From Amia ocellicauda (lineage: Eukaryota; Chordata; Actinopteri; Amiiformes; Amiidae), in contig NC_089852.1 of NCBI RefSeq assembly GCF_036373705.1, positions 35,232,707 to 35,296,706 of the forward strand: DNA of 64,000 nucleotides, written 5' to 3'. Each line of letters begins with the position of its first letter. The first letter of the stretch is position 1. Below, one piece after another: positions 52,820 through 64,000 of the stretch. A program made the translations under genes and the position numbers. The notes below the pieces were generated by a model. The model made no database searches, was not told the DNA's origin, and was given only the letters and a program-made list of their open reading frames with translations.

Positions 52820-53080
52820 AAAAGCGCGGCTGACTATCATGGGGAACACTTAAGATTTAGTTAATTAATATGCAATTATGCGCAATTACAGAGAATCAGC
52901 TTTAATCAATGAAATCAGATATGTAATTAAAATTTAGACATCAGCTACTTTACATCAGTTAATTATTAATTAGTATTTGACGTTTTTTTCTGATCGTATC
53001 ATAGTTTTGATGATTGCAGATCAAATGAAAACCGAAACCTGGAGATGGCGCCAACTCAGGACAATGAAAAAAGGGTCTAC
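52820..53080. promoter_or_regulatory. Candidate conserved non-coding element J, homeodomain-site cluster
   Basis: TTAATTAA at 52861-52868, then ATGCAATTATGCGCAATTAC, ATGTAATTAAAATT and GTTAATTATTAATTAG, giving several TAAT/ATTA pairs at dimer spacing. ARX and other paired-type Q50 proteins bind such pairs, so autoregulation is possible. Confidence 0.4.
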
Positions 53081-53389
53081 TGTGTGAATGCCTTAAATAC
53101 GAGACAATTGCTGTTACTTGTCTGTTTTATTGACCACTAAGACATTGGTCTAATTATCATGCCCCCATGCAAAGCTTCCTGTATGAATTTAGTTGTATTT
53201 TCACACAAAGGCCACAAGAAGGCGCAACGAATGGGCCAGTGTATTAAACAGGCTTTCTTAAAGTCTTCAATTTCATTTGTCCCAATAAACTACCTCGCCT
53301 ACCCAACACACCCCCTACCTCGGCGTCTAACAAGTAGGCAAAGAAGGCAAAAGTTACTAAAAATGCGAAATTATAATAATGTTTAGACC

Positions 53390-53640
53390 CTAAATGAAAG
53401 GTAACGGTCCGTCCCCTCCCCTCTTCAACCTCTATTTCATGTTATAGTGCTCAGGGATGTCTTGAGATCTGTTCACCTGACTGTAGGGCTTTAAATAGAT
53501 TGCAAATTGACAATGTGAATTGCGCCTTTTTATTATGTATGCTGGTAATTAGTGCATTTTAAACAAAGCGACGGTGCCCTGCTGGAAATAATAGACCCTG
53601 ACATTTATTTGCTAGGGTTAATAACAGTGCCTGGATAAAT
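53390..53640. promoter_or_regulatory. Candidate conserved non-coding element K
   Basis: Repeat-free block with GATTGCAAATTGACAATGTG, GCTGGTAATTAGTGC and TTTATTTGCTAGGGTTAATA. Confidence 0.3.
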
Positions 53641-53716
53641 GAATCAAATGGTGTCCCTAAAATAATACAGAACCTCTTAATATCAGTCTTTAGCATGTTT
53701 CTATTTGTGACCACGG

Positions 53717-53719
<3 letters not shown>

Positions 53720-53752
<33 letters not shown>
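53720..53752. repeat. (TA)n microsatellite
   Basis: 16 TA units. Confidence 0.95.
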
Positions 53753-53755
<3 letters not shown>

Positions 53756-54726
53756 TTATGATTATTATAATTGCATTCAGCTGAGTGTAAATGGCCTCCA
53801 AAGTTTCTGCCACAATAATGCAATATTATTTATAAGTAGCATGTTGCAGCTAACAATACTGGGGTCAGAAAACGTACTAAATAATATCCAAATATTTATT
53901 ATACGCACAGGTTGATATTGAAACGGGTTTCTCAACCACACTAATGCTATTACCTCTTTTACTGTTGTGAACACATAGAGGAACACACATTATCGTCCAT
54001 AATATAAATCGCATTTAACATTAATATAGATGAAAGACATTTTACTTTACATCGCAATGTATACACACACACACTCAAGCACACATATATTACACATACA
54101 TACACATATTATATACATTATATTACAAGTATTATTTAAAATGGGCCTATCTAAATACCACATTTCCTTAAATAAGTTATTGTGCAATGTAAAGTACAAA
54201 CAACACGGGAATCAGGATAAACCTGTAACATGTCAGGGTATTATTTACACACAAAAAAGAATTGAAAAATAGGAAATATTAAATAAAAAAAATAAAAAGT
54301 TGCATGCTGAAAAGTAATTGCATGTTATTTAAATAATTATAAATCATCATATTTGTCACTGTTTTACTTTCGATATTGTCCTGTGTGTGCTTATAGCGAA
54401 AAAAGCAACTTGAAACTACTTTGCAAGTTTATGTGCTGCTTCTTATTTCTGTAAACTTGTTCATTTCGTTTTTTCTGTCTGAAGTTATATTTTTTATTAT
54501 TATTTTCATGCTTGGCAGATCTAGCACTATATAACTGAACTGGTATATAAATAGAGAGAGAGTAAATTGCAGCTTGTTGAAGTTTGGGGATTGAATTGTG
54601 AAAATGATCCTTTTAGCAGAGATGGTGTGGAGCTGGATGAGGTCGCGCCATCCGCAGCGGGTTAAATAGACTTTCATTTAAAATTACATTCTCAATCTTT
54701 CCCAACTCTCTTCTGGCCGATTCCAA

Positions 54727-54759
54727 AAGAAAGAAAGAAAGAAAGAAAGAAGAGAAAGA
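54727..54759. repeat. (GAAA)n microsatellite
   Basis: About seven AAGA units with a small interruption. Confidence 0.85.
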
Positions 54760-54842
54760 ATGAAAAAATTAACTTTTTCACTATTATTGCAAGCCTATCA
54801 CTTTTTCAGTCAATCATCTAAGTTGTTAAAGGTTGCGTCGGT

Positions 54843-54960
54843 TATTATTTTTTCTATTCAATCAATATTTTTTTAAAATTTTGTATAGCGCCCTTCTCTG
54901 GGTAGCCAGATTTACAGATTAATAAACAGACAACACAAATAAACAAATAAATACACCATA
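54843..54960. repeat. SINE-like fragment (TTGTATAGCGCCCTTCTCTG)
   Basis: TTTTGTATAGCGCCCTTCTC then GGGTAGCCAGATTTACAG, preceded by CAATCAATATTT; a segment recurrent at the ends of fish SINE/LINE repeats. Confidence 0.45.
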
Positions 54961-55572
54961 AACAATTAAATAACATATTACAATCATTCGATATAACGAA
55001 GATAAGCGTCTTCCCGAGGCTGGGTATTTTAATGAGATTTAATCGAAACAGACTTGTATGATCTCAAGCAGGTTGGACAGCAAACTGCCTAAACAACCAA
55101 AACAAACAATTACACCTATGGAACTTATTTTGTGAAACGTCGTGTTCTATGATATGTCCTGCATTTGGACAAAATTATTTGCATTTATCTAAACGTAAAT
55201 TATAATCCAAAATGTCGTATTACTAGAGCTATTGTTATTACAGATACAAAATACTAAATTCTGAGTTTGATTTAAAAAAAAAAAAACTAATGTAGAAACA
55301 TCTCGCATTTTAATTCTCTCTGCTCATTTTTGTCACCTTTGCCAATGGAGCCTGAGTCCCAACGAGTTTTTTTCCTTGTTAAATAATTAAACTAATAATG
55401 TGAAAACATGACTGGAAACGTGAAATGCAAATGCCACATTTTAAGTCCAGTCCATTTACATTGTATTATTTAGACTTAATTAATTTCCCACATATAAAGA
55501 TTCAAGTTGATTTCAATAATTTCAATTTATAGGCCTTACCAGTACCCCAGTTTTTCAGTCAATATGAATTAT

Positions 55573-55628
55573 ATACATACATACATACATACATACATAC
55601 ATACATACATACATACATACATACATAC
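55573..55628. repeat. (CATA)n microsatellite
   Basis: About 14 CATA units. Confidence 0.95.
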
Positions 55629-56399
55629 TTAACAGTTTTTTTTTAAAGTATAGTTAGACTTTTGTTAAATTATTTTTACGGAAAAAATAAAGAAAAGTAT
55701 TTATGTATTATGTATTATGATCAACATCTGTTCACGGCGCACTATATCTTTTAGTTTCTTGTGATTACCTATTGATTCAACCATATGATGTTATCATTGA
55801 CATTGGCCGGGGAGATAAATGTTTTTGCGCAGTTCTTGTAATGCGTTGCCTTTCAACGTGTCAAGAGCAAAGAGAAGAAGAGCAACAAAATATGGTCTGG
55901 AACTTTATTATGGTCTGGACCCCCCTGTCCTTAAAAAAAAAAAAAAAATCACCCGTCAAACTGAACTGTCACTGTCTTCATATCTTCTACATGAACTATT
56001 ACAATAAAATGTAATGAGTTCGAAATGTTTAAATGTTGTGGTGAGCTAATCCAAATATAGAGATTAGTCATGCCTTAGGTATTAAAACCAAAAGACTTAT
56101 GTATTAGTATTATTATTATAAAAGCAATAGTTGTACAGAAATATTTCTGATGATCAGAACATTTGAACATTTAGTAAAGCATCCACCACACTATATAATA
56201 CAATTGAGTGCATTTTGAGAAATACTGTTTCAATATTGTAGGGACATGGAAAAGTGTATGTATGTATGTATTTATTTTTGTGTTTGTTTTGTTTATTTGT
56301 CAATAACTTATATTTATTAAGATGGTAAATAGCAATAGAACCTGCATACATGCATGTATGTAGCGCCGTATATTGGTAAGAGCTTTTTTCATTCTGATC

Positions 56400-56783
56400 A
56401 CCTTAGATCAATAACAAAACATGACAGTAATTAGTGTTGGTCGTTTCTGATCCAGTCCAAAATTAAACTTCTGCAGGGAAGCAAAAGTTCAGTCCACACG
56501 GGGAGACTCCACCTCGAGGTTTGATTTCGTCTCCAAGTCTGTGGTTAATGGCAAAGAAAAATAAAGATCCTTTTGGTTTTGTCTGGGAGCCAATCAGAGA
56601 GGGAAGAGCCCGTCAATGTAAGAGAATCGGGAGCAAAGCGAGCGCAGCGCAGCGCACAGGACATTAGTGTCTCCAAGAGTGGCTGGAGAAGAGGGGGACC
56701 CGACAGACACCGGCGGAGAGACGCAGAAAACAAGGGGGGGCAAGAAAACAGGGTGGAAAAAAAACAATCTCCAAAAGGAAAAA
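56400..56783 (+). promoter_or_regulatory. ARX promoter and 5' UTR
   Basis: GC content rises toward the start codon. A CCAAT box (GAGCCAATCAG) lies at 56590-56594 and a CpG-rich GAGCGCAGCGCAGCGCA run near 56640. Translation starts in AAAAATGAGC. The TSS is not fixed by sequence alone. Confidence 0.5.
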
Positions 56784-58603
56784 ATGAGCAGTCAGTACGA
56801 GGAAGACATTTCCGAGAGAACAGAGTGTAAAAGTAGATCTCCAACTTTGCTCTCCTCGTACTGTATAGACAGCATACTGGGCAGGAGGAGCCCCTGTAAA
56901 ATGAGACTGATAGGAGCGCAAAGTCTACCCGGCAGAGCGGACCTGGACAAGGCCGGCCAAGGTAAGGGGTCAGATCTCAGCCTTGAGAAATAACGGGTTT
57001 AAAGAGCCTGACCAGGATCGGGCATCTACAGGCACAGGGCGAATGCCTTGAGAAGCCCCGACAAGATGGGCTATACCCTACAGCGTGGGTTTGTTGTGTT
57101 GCATTCATAATATATGGTTTTGGTTTTGTGTAAAGAAAAAAAAAAGGTGTAAGGATATCATTTTCTTGTTTAAGAGACACAATACTTCAAGCTGAGGCAA
57201 ACACTGTCGCGGTATGTTGTCAACTGGAATAGATGCCTCAGGAAAGTGAGACAGTCTGCTCAACACTGTCTACATTTTGAAAGTTGTAACGATATAACTT
57301 AATACATTGGAACATTTCCGTTTCTAAAATGCCTGAGAAATATTTAGCACAAAACATTTAATACAAATGTAATATTACATATTCAATATACATTATATAA
57401 AAAATAAGTATTTACATGGCCTACGAGATATATTAGTATTTCATCTTTATTTAGTGTGATAATTAACTAAGTAGATGTATTGTCATTACTTTCGTTAACG
57501 TTGCTTATTGTTGATGTTACTGTTATTTATCCAATAGCAGCTTATGATTTAGTGCAACTCTTTAGCTTTGCTTGCCCTGGCGTTAAACATCTAGTGTAAT
57601 GTATTTCATTTTATAAATGTATATTGTTTAATAACAGCAACATATTACTGCGGAATAGCTCTCCATATAAAATTATACTAGGCCATTTATAGGAATAACT
57701 GCATCGCTAACCGTGACATTATAACCAGATTAATGAACTGCGCATACAAAAAATAAAATAAAAACACAGATTAAAAAGCACTATGAACAGCGACATATGG
57801 CATTAACTGAAGTATTTTGGTTGTTATTTTTCAGGTTCCCCTAAAGACAGTCTCTCTTTCGATTCGGAGATCCACCTGCCCCCGAAGTTGCGCCGGCTTT
57901 ATGGGCAGGGAGGGAAATACCTGGAGTCCAGCAGAGGATTTAACGAGCATGGGGAGAAAGGGGAGAGGGACAGAGTACTGGAGCAAACCTGTGAAAACCT
58001 GAAAATCATCCAGGCCCCGCAGGTCAGTATCAGCCGCAGTAAGTCCTACAGGGAAAACGCGACCTACAGCCAAAACGCAGGGGACCAGAGCCCGGAGCGC
58101 AGCGCGGAGGAGCGCACGGAGCTGGAGACGCGCCACTGCGAGGAAGACGCCGTGAAGGAGGAGAACTGCGGGGAAGGAGACCTGTCCCCCAAGGGTGAAG
58201 AAGGCCTTCACCACGATGGGGATGTTAAAGACGGGGACGACAGCGTGTGCTTGTCCGCTGGCAGTGACTCGGAAGAGGGGATGCTCAAGAGGAAGCAGAG
58301 GAGATACAGGACTACCTTCACCAGTTACCAGCTGGAAGAACTGGAGAGGGCTTTCCAAAAGACGCACTATCCCGACGTGTTCACCAGGTAGGACCACCTC
58401 AGTAGGTCAGCGCCTGCACTGCTAGAAGGCCAAAGTTTTATTTTATTTATTATTTTCAATGTTTTGTAGGCCGTTAGCCGTTATCATTAATGGTGTCGAA
58501 TAACACCCAAAGCGCATCGGGAATAGCGTGAAAGTGGAATGATTCATTAGTGGGTTGTCAGCAAATACATAGCTATATCTATCTATCTATCTATATCTAT
58601 CTA

Positions 58604-58642
<39 letters not shown>

Positions 58643-59446
58643 TGCATATGGTAAATTATATTAAACATATGTGTGTGTGTATAATCGAAAGTAATCTTTA
58701 GTACCAAAACCTCTCTTATTATATAAGTATAATCTTCAAACTAATACTGAATTAATGAATTGATGTATAAATATAAATTGATGTAGGAATAATACACGAA
58801 TAGCTTATGCAGTTCAGCTGAGGTGTGCTATTAACCACGTGTATAACAAGGTGAGGGTCAGGGTTGCAGTCTAGGCTTGGGGTCAGGGCTCATGTATGTG
58901 GTCAAAAAGTGCCTTCATATGTTATTTTTGTGAGATTCATAAATAATTAATACTAAGAACTGGTGCCTATTATCGTAAAGTGATACCTTTATCATGTGTA
59001 TATATGTATGAATGAATGTATTTTATATTATAGGGACTGGAGGGTATGAAATTGAGTGTGTGGTCACACTATTATTTTTAAGGTTATTGTTTTGTGTTTG
59101 TATGTATACAGAAATGTGTGTGTGTGTGTGTGTGTGTTTTGTTTTACCTCCTCAACTCTCGATCAAAGCTAACATTTTATTTGGCTAAAAAGTAGATTGT
59201 GCTCAAATTTCTTACATACAAAAGAAGGAGTTATTTAGGAGCGATTAACAATAACAAAGCGTACTTATAATATTCATAAAAAGCTTTAATACTTTGTGAA
59301 ATTACTTAATATATTTAATATATTTATGTTTGACTAATCATCATGGAGAATGTGTACTCTACTAATCATCATGGAGAATGTGTACTCTATATCTATATAT
59401 ACAAATGATAAATAATTACTGATCATTTTATTTGAATAATTTCAGC

Positions 59447-59506
<60 letters not shown>

Positions 59507-59719
59507 CATTATTTAACCAAAGGTAAATGGTTCCCTTCCATTAAACATGACAGGTGGCACCTCAGTGTTATCGCTCCTCAGCTCAGCAAATAAGCTATAA
59601 TAAGCACAATGTTTCAGATAAGAGTCAATAAGTTAGAGTCAAAACGGAGTCATCAGTTAAAGATGGAAGCGATTGATTTACCAGAGTTTTTTCCAGAGGG
59701 ATTTGTAACATACTGTTTT

Positions 59720-59763
<44 letters not shown>

Positions 59764-60301
59764 GGGTGCTTCGATTACTTAATAGCTTGTTAGATGTCTT
59801 TGAAATGTTAATGCATTGAGGGTTTTTTAAGCTCTGAATATTGAGAGCATTTTTTAAATGGTGTTGCAATTTTTCTAGAAATGCTTTAAATTAGATATTT
59901 CTAAATTAAAAACTATTTTAGAATAATTATTCTGCATGTTCTGTACAGAACTGCTAATACTACATAAATATTAGCCTTTATTATTCGGTTGTAATTTGCG
60001 AATGACTTCTATCCCTCCTGTATTTTCGTATAAATGCAAAAATAAAGGCTATTATAAAAAATGTAATGTAATATTATGTTGAGTATTTTTTTAAACTTTT
60101 TTTTTTTTAAATTATTTTTAGAGAAGAGCTGGCGATGCGACTAGACTTGACAGAAGCCCGAGTTCAAGTAAGTGGTTTAAATTTGTTTAACTTGTCTATT
60201 TATTTTAAATTTAATTTATGGCTACACAAATATTAATTTGTTCCCTATTAAAAATACAACACTTTAGATGCGAACCATAGGCCAAATTCATAATATTGAC
60301 G

Positions 60302-60356
<55 letters not shown>

Positions 60357-62580
60357 CCTATTATTTAGTTTTGATTCTTATTCTTAATTATAATAATGCG
60401 AAGGAAACTTATGCAGCGCTTAATTTTGTAAAGAACATTGTTTAAACTATTTAGTGTACCAAAAAAAAAAAATATGATTCAAATTGATTAAGTTATTAAT
60501 TGCATGGAAGTATTGGAGTAAAAACTGAAGGCATCTCTGAACAAATATTTTTAAACACACAAATCTATCTTTATAAAACCGTTCATTGTAGCCTATTGCT
60601 GAGAACACTGCGGTCACCGATCAAGCTTTATAAATGAAGAAAATAACAGAGCAGGATTGAAGTTAATCCTTAACTTTCATTAGTTTCCAGGTAAACCGCC
60701 ATTTCCTCCTGTCGAAAGGTATTAACGGCAATGCAGAGTATTTCAGCTGTAATTAAGTGAACAATTGTGATTCATAAAAGCGCACTTTAGCGCCAGAGTA
60801 AACAGGCCCATTTCAGGGTAAAATGCTATTTGATTTCTCATGGCCTGTGAGAGAGAGAGGAGCCAGGATAATGCTATTTGATTTCCCATTTTCTGATTGC
60901 CATAGCCTTGCATTGATCTGATGCCTAGCTCTGGGAGCAAGTGAGAGGCTATTAAAGGCGTTTGCAGGTCCCCCCCCCTCAGTCAAAGCCTGGCTTGCAT
61001 TTTCTAACCCAAGTCTCATAACCAAAGAGACCATAAACACTGCGATGCCCTGATGGCCAACATAAAACAGATGTCAGTGTGGGCTTGGAGATGAACAAAT
61101 CACTTTACAGTTACAATACAGCCCAATCAATTCCATATGGCTCATTTAATACACAACAGCTCCTTGCATGAAGATAGTGGCGACTTTATGAGGTTTATCC
61201 CCCCCAGCCCCCCACTCACACACACACTGTTGACACATTGCTCTATTGTCACAGCCCATCAGTATATTTCAGCCTCGAATCGAAATACTAGAAAGTCGTG
61301 GGAAAGTTAAATAACTTTACCCTTTTGAGTAGAATTTAATTTAAAGAGTATTAATTATTATTACGCAGCCTTTCAGCTTCTCTGTCCCCACCTTTTGTTA
61401 ACACGACTCTTAATGATCTCTTCCCTCCCATATTTAGGAAGGCTAAACCAGATTTTAATTAGGAAACTTAGGGTAACGGGCCATAAGGGAAAGGGTTTAA
61501 GGCTATGTAATTAACATTGACTTTCCGCCTATTTGTCACCTCATTAAAGCCTTTTTGTTAACTGAAGCGACAGCTTTTTATGATTGTTTTTTCTCTCTCC
61601 TTTTAAAAGAAATAAGCTTTTACAGCGTATATACATAATATAATACAAATGTAATTCAGGATGCAGTGCCTAATGCACGAGTAGAGCTCTACAATACATT
61701 ATTCATATTTTAAATGAAACCATTATTTGAAAGTAACTTTTGATTCCATAATGTTTCATTCTACAAAATAATTTCGTTTTAGCATTTTCCACTATGTACC
61801 CAAATACACAGTCACATGAAGAGAGTACTGTTTGAAGGTGTATCGGTGTGGAGTTCATGCTGCAGGTGTCTCAACAGTTAACAGGATTAGTCAGTAATAA
61901 TACTGTGTGCAATATCACCGCAATACACAATAGGAGAATGCGACACATAATAATAGTGCTGATTATGATTACCAACAGAATTCGGATTATTTAAATGTCT
62001 CAAATCTGTGCTGCAGGCCTTGAATGTTGTCTAAATAATTAAATGTGTCCAATTGAGAAAAACACAGCTTGTGAAAAGCAGCATGTGAAAGACAATTTGC
62101 TAAATGCCGAATTTACCTTCAAGTGCTACCAATGTGTTGTTCTTAGAAACCAGGCCATGCCGTCCTTAGACAAACACATTACCCCCAGAGATATCCTGAT
62201 AGTATATTGCAGGCACTTGTAACCCGCTCCCTCTCTCTTTATAATTGCTAGGTGTGGTTTCAGAACCGCAGGGCTAAATGGAGGAAGCGGGAGAAGGCTG
62301 GAGTTCAGACTCACCCGCCAGGACTGCCTTTCCCCGGCCCCCTGGCTGCGGCCCACCCCCTGAGCCACTACCTCGACGGCAGCCCCTTCCCCCCGCACCA
62401 CCCGGCGCTGGAGTCCGCCTGGACAGCTGCCGCCGCCGCCGCCGCCGCCGCCTTCCCGGGCCTGCCGCCCCCGCCCGCCAGCTCCAACCTGCCTCCCGCC
62501 GGGACCCCCCTGGGCCTCAGCACCTTCCTGGGGGCAGCCATGTTCCGACACCCGGCCTTCATCAGCCCCACCTTCGGCAG
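56784..62580 (+). CDS. arx: ARX, aristaless-related homeobox, exons 1-4 (3' partial)
   Basis: Exons 56784-56961, 57835-58387, 60122-60167, 62252-62580; in phase, 368 residues plus two bases, with the last exon (OAR domain) expected beyond the window. ARX is a paired-type transcription factor for forebrain interneurons, pancreas and gonad. Visible: octapeptide repressor motif CIDSILG (about 27-33), [36 protein letters not shown], homeodomain about 214-273 ([17 protein letters not shown] to [13 protein letters not shown], with Q50), a 9-Ala tract ([11 protein letters not shown]), and [20 protein letters not shown]. The human protein (562 aa) has four Ala tracts; only the fourth, of the same length, is here, which accounts for much of the shorter length. 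Homeodomain intron positions equal the human ones. Intron 3 holds enhancer-like blocks. Confidence 0.95.
56962..57834 (+). other. ARX intron 1
   Basis: 0.87 kb, AT-rich, no distinct feature. Confidence 0.5.
58571..58641. repeat. (CTAT)n-(TA)n compound microsatellite in ARX intron 2
   Basis: CTAT units passing into TA. Confidence 0.95.
59115..59137. repeat. (TG)n microsatellite in ARX intron 2
   Basis: About 11 TG units. Confidence 0.9.
59333..59388. repeat. Perfect 28-bp tandem duplication in ARX intron 2
   Basis: Two identical copies (59333-59360, 59361-59388) of a unit beginning ACTAATCATCATGG and ending TGTGTACTCT. Confidence 0.95.
59449..59501. repeat. (TA)n microsatellite in ARX intron 2
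   Basis: About 26 TA units. Confidence 0.95.
59721..59761. repeat. (CATA)n-(TA)n microsatellite in ARX intron 2
   Basis: Two ATAC units then TA. Confidence 0.95.
60302..60353. repeat. (AAT)n microsatellite in ARX intron 3
   Basis: About 17 ATA units. Confidence 0.95.
60650..60975. promoter_or_regulatory. Candidate intronic enhancer in ARX intron 3, with an internal repeat
   Basis: Repeat-poor, balanced sequence. The 19-mer ATGCTATTTGATTTC.CAT occurs twice (60823-60841 and 60871-60889), differing at one base. Also GCTGTAATTAAGTGAACAAT and a CCATTTC/GATTTCCC-type set. ARX introns are known in vertebrates to carry conserved enhancers; this block's role is inferred. Confidence 0.45.
61320..61610. 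promoter_or_regulatory. Second candidate enhancer in ARX intron 3
   Basis: Contains GAGTATTAATTATTATTACG, CAGATTTTAATTAGGAAAC, TATGTAATTAACATTGAC and TCATTAAAGCC in 290 bp without simple repeats. Homeodomain cores are dense. Confidence 0.4.
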
Positions 62581-64000
62581 GTAACTTTATTGCATTTTTG
62601 CACTGGCCTGGCTCTACTGAAGCCCCTAAACTGCTGGTTGTTAAAATGCAAAATAAAATCCCAACCAGCTTGATTTTGTAAAGCACCTTTTACGTTGTAG
62701 ATCAAAAGCAGAGATATAACGTGATAGATTAATAGTTACAAAATAGCAGAGCATAGTTTCCAATGTAACGAACAAACAAAACCCCAAACTTGTGGAGAAG
62801 TGTAGCAGAGCTGGTTTAAGGTCCTATCACCACATGCCACAAGGAGACTCAAAGCAGAAAAAACTAAAAACTAGAAATGATTCTCACTTCAATACAAAAA
62901 CAAATGTCATAACATTCCTTTGATGTTTAATCCAAGTTTTACACTTAGACATTGATTATAGCTTATTCACCTGCAGTTTAAATGCATCAGTACCAGAACA
63001 GTGTACCCTCCTTTTTTTAGGTACATACAGCTCTTAAACAAACTTCAATACTTTCTGAAGTGTTTTTTTTATAGTTCAAATTCTAAAAATTGTACTTCAT
63101 TAAATACACCAGGGCCATGGATTTTGTAAGTATATTTCTGAAGGTGGCTACAAGCTGTACAGACACCATTTCTTTCCTCCTTGAGAAGTAATATCCACTC
63201 CAATACACTTCAAACAAGGCACGAAAGTAGAGAAATAACAAACATATTAAGACTGCAATTAAACTGATGCCTTTATTCAATTTTTGTGCTTGTTGAGAAT
63301 TGTGATAATCTTCCTGCCAGTGGAAGTTGCTGCACAAACTCCATTATAAGAGGAGCTCCCCTAGTAGGGCTAATTTAGTTGTATTGAACGGCAGAAATTA
63401 ATAAATACAGAAAGAATTTGGAACTGATGTTAACCTGCACTCAATAAAATTGTAATGGAAATGGAAAAGGAAGTAGGTAGTGTAAATGCATCTGAATTAC
63501 AATGAGGCACTGTTTGGCTGAAGTGGGGGAGCACTGCCCAGTTATGTTTTATTTTTGTTTTGCTTTTTTAATTTCAGTTAGTGTCCATGCATATTATTTG
63601 CACGGACAGTTTTATATCTTTTGCATTCTTGGTGCACGGCACATTTACTGCGATATGTGTACTGTATGTGTTTCTGTGCGTAAATAGGTATTCTGCTCTG
63701 CACTTTGTTAGTTGAACTTTAGTGGGTTTTAGGGAACTTTCCAACGCTTCAGTTGCACATTTTGGCAGATGTGCTTTTGCATGCGTTGCGTTTCAGCGTA
63801 CTGCACAGTTGTGAGAGTCCAGTCAGTGTGAATGAAAGGACTCATGCTGGCCTGATACTTGACATAAACTGAAAGGCTAAAGTCTTTACAAGCATAACAA
63901 ATCCATGTAGTCAACCTAGTTTGAGAGCATCCGAATCGTCGATCATAGAAGACACGGAAATCAGTCTCCAAGCACTCGGGATTGTGTTTGAAAATAAGAC
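62581..64000 (+). other. Start of ARX intron 4, no exon seen
   Basis: Begins with a GTAACT donor. I searched for the expected LFSTMAPLTSA and OAR coding sequence and did not see it before the window ends. Confidence 0.6.

Larger units (their letters stand above)
53760..56380. other. Intergenic between the enhancer-like blocks and the ARX promoter
   Basis: AT-rich. Apart from the simple repeats and the SINE-like piece listed separately, I see no gene. Confidence 0.4.

Noticed and set aside
57831-58397. 188-codon minus-strand frame over ARX exon 2, and the 186-codon one at 62126-62686
   Set aside because: Antisense to well-supported ARX exons; composition effect only.
62581-64000. ARX last exon (OAR domain)
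   Set aside because: No matching coding sequence is visible before the window ends.

Overview
The window is vertebrate nuclear DNA, most likely from a ray-finned fish. The genes are split into exons with canonical GT/AG borders. The proteins match vertebrate families closely. The non-coding DNA is AT-rich with many microsatellites, a Tc1-type transposon relic, hAT/SINE-like fragments of the kind common in fish genomes, and one tRNA-Cys gene. I cannot name the species. The mixture of neighbours (human 11q, 13q, 2q, 3q and X orthologues side by side) is not mammal-like. All gene names come from recalled family sequences, not a database search.

Layout, left to right. (1) POGLUT3 (+), last seven exons, ending in an ER-retention KDEL, about 1-6.0 kb. 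(2) C11orf65/MFI (+), with a 5' non-coding exon under an RFX X-box at 6.5 kb and ten coding or UTR-bearing exons from 10.0 to 17.6 kb; this pair keeps the tandem order of human 11q22.3. (3) tRNA-Cys(GCA) (-) at 18.2 kb, directly upstream of POMP (+), 18.5-21.5 kb. (4) CCDC82 (-), 22.4-24.9 kb, with a probable 5' exon near 26.1 kb. (5) SPAG16 (-) as one uninterrupted 620-codon reading frame at 26.7-28.5 kb, although the human gene is multi-exonic. It is divergent from (6) NDUFB4 (+), 28.8-30.5 kb, across a 299-bp shared promoter carrying an X-box-like site and an NRF1-like site. (7) HGD (-), all 14 coding exons, 31.7-39.3 kb, convergent with NDUFB4 as in human 3q13.33. (8) A Tc1/mariner relic at 40.6-42.0 kb. 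(9) A 14-kb gene-free stretch whose blocks look like conserved developmental enhancers, leading to (10) ARX (+), exons 1-4, 56.8-62.6 kb; its last exon lies beyond the window.

Functionally these are mostly unrelated housekeeping and tissue genes: Notch EGF O-glucosylation, mitochondrial fission control, proteasome assembly, axonemal central apparatus, complex I, tyrosine breakdown, and a forebrain/endocrine homeodomain factor. The most interesting points are the intact intronless SPAG16 sharing a promoter with a respiratory-chain gene, the X-boxes in front of both SPAG16 and C11orf65, and the candidate enhancers around ARX. I found no CRISPR, no operon-like system and no retroviral element.
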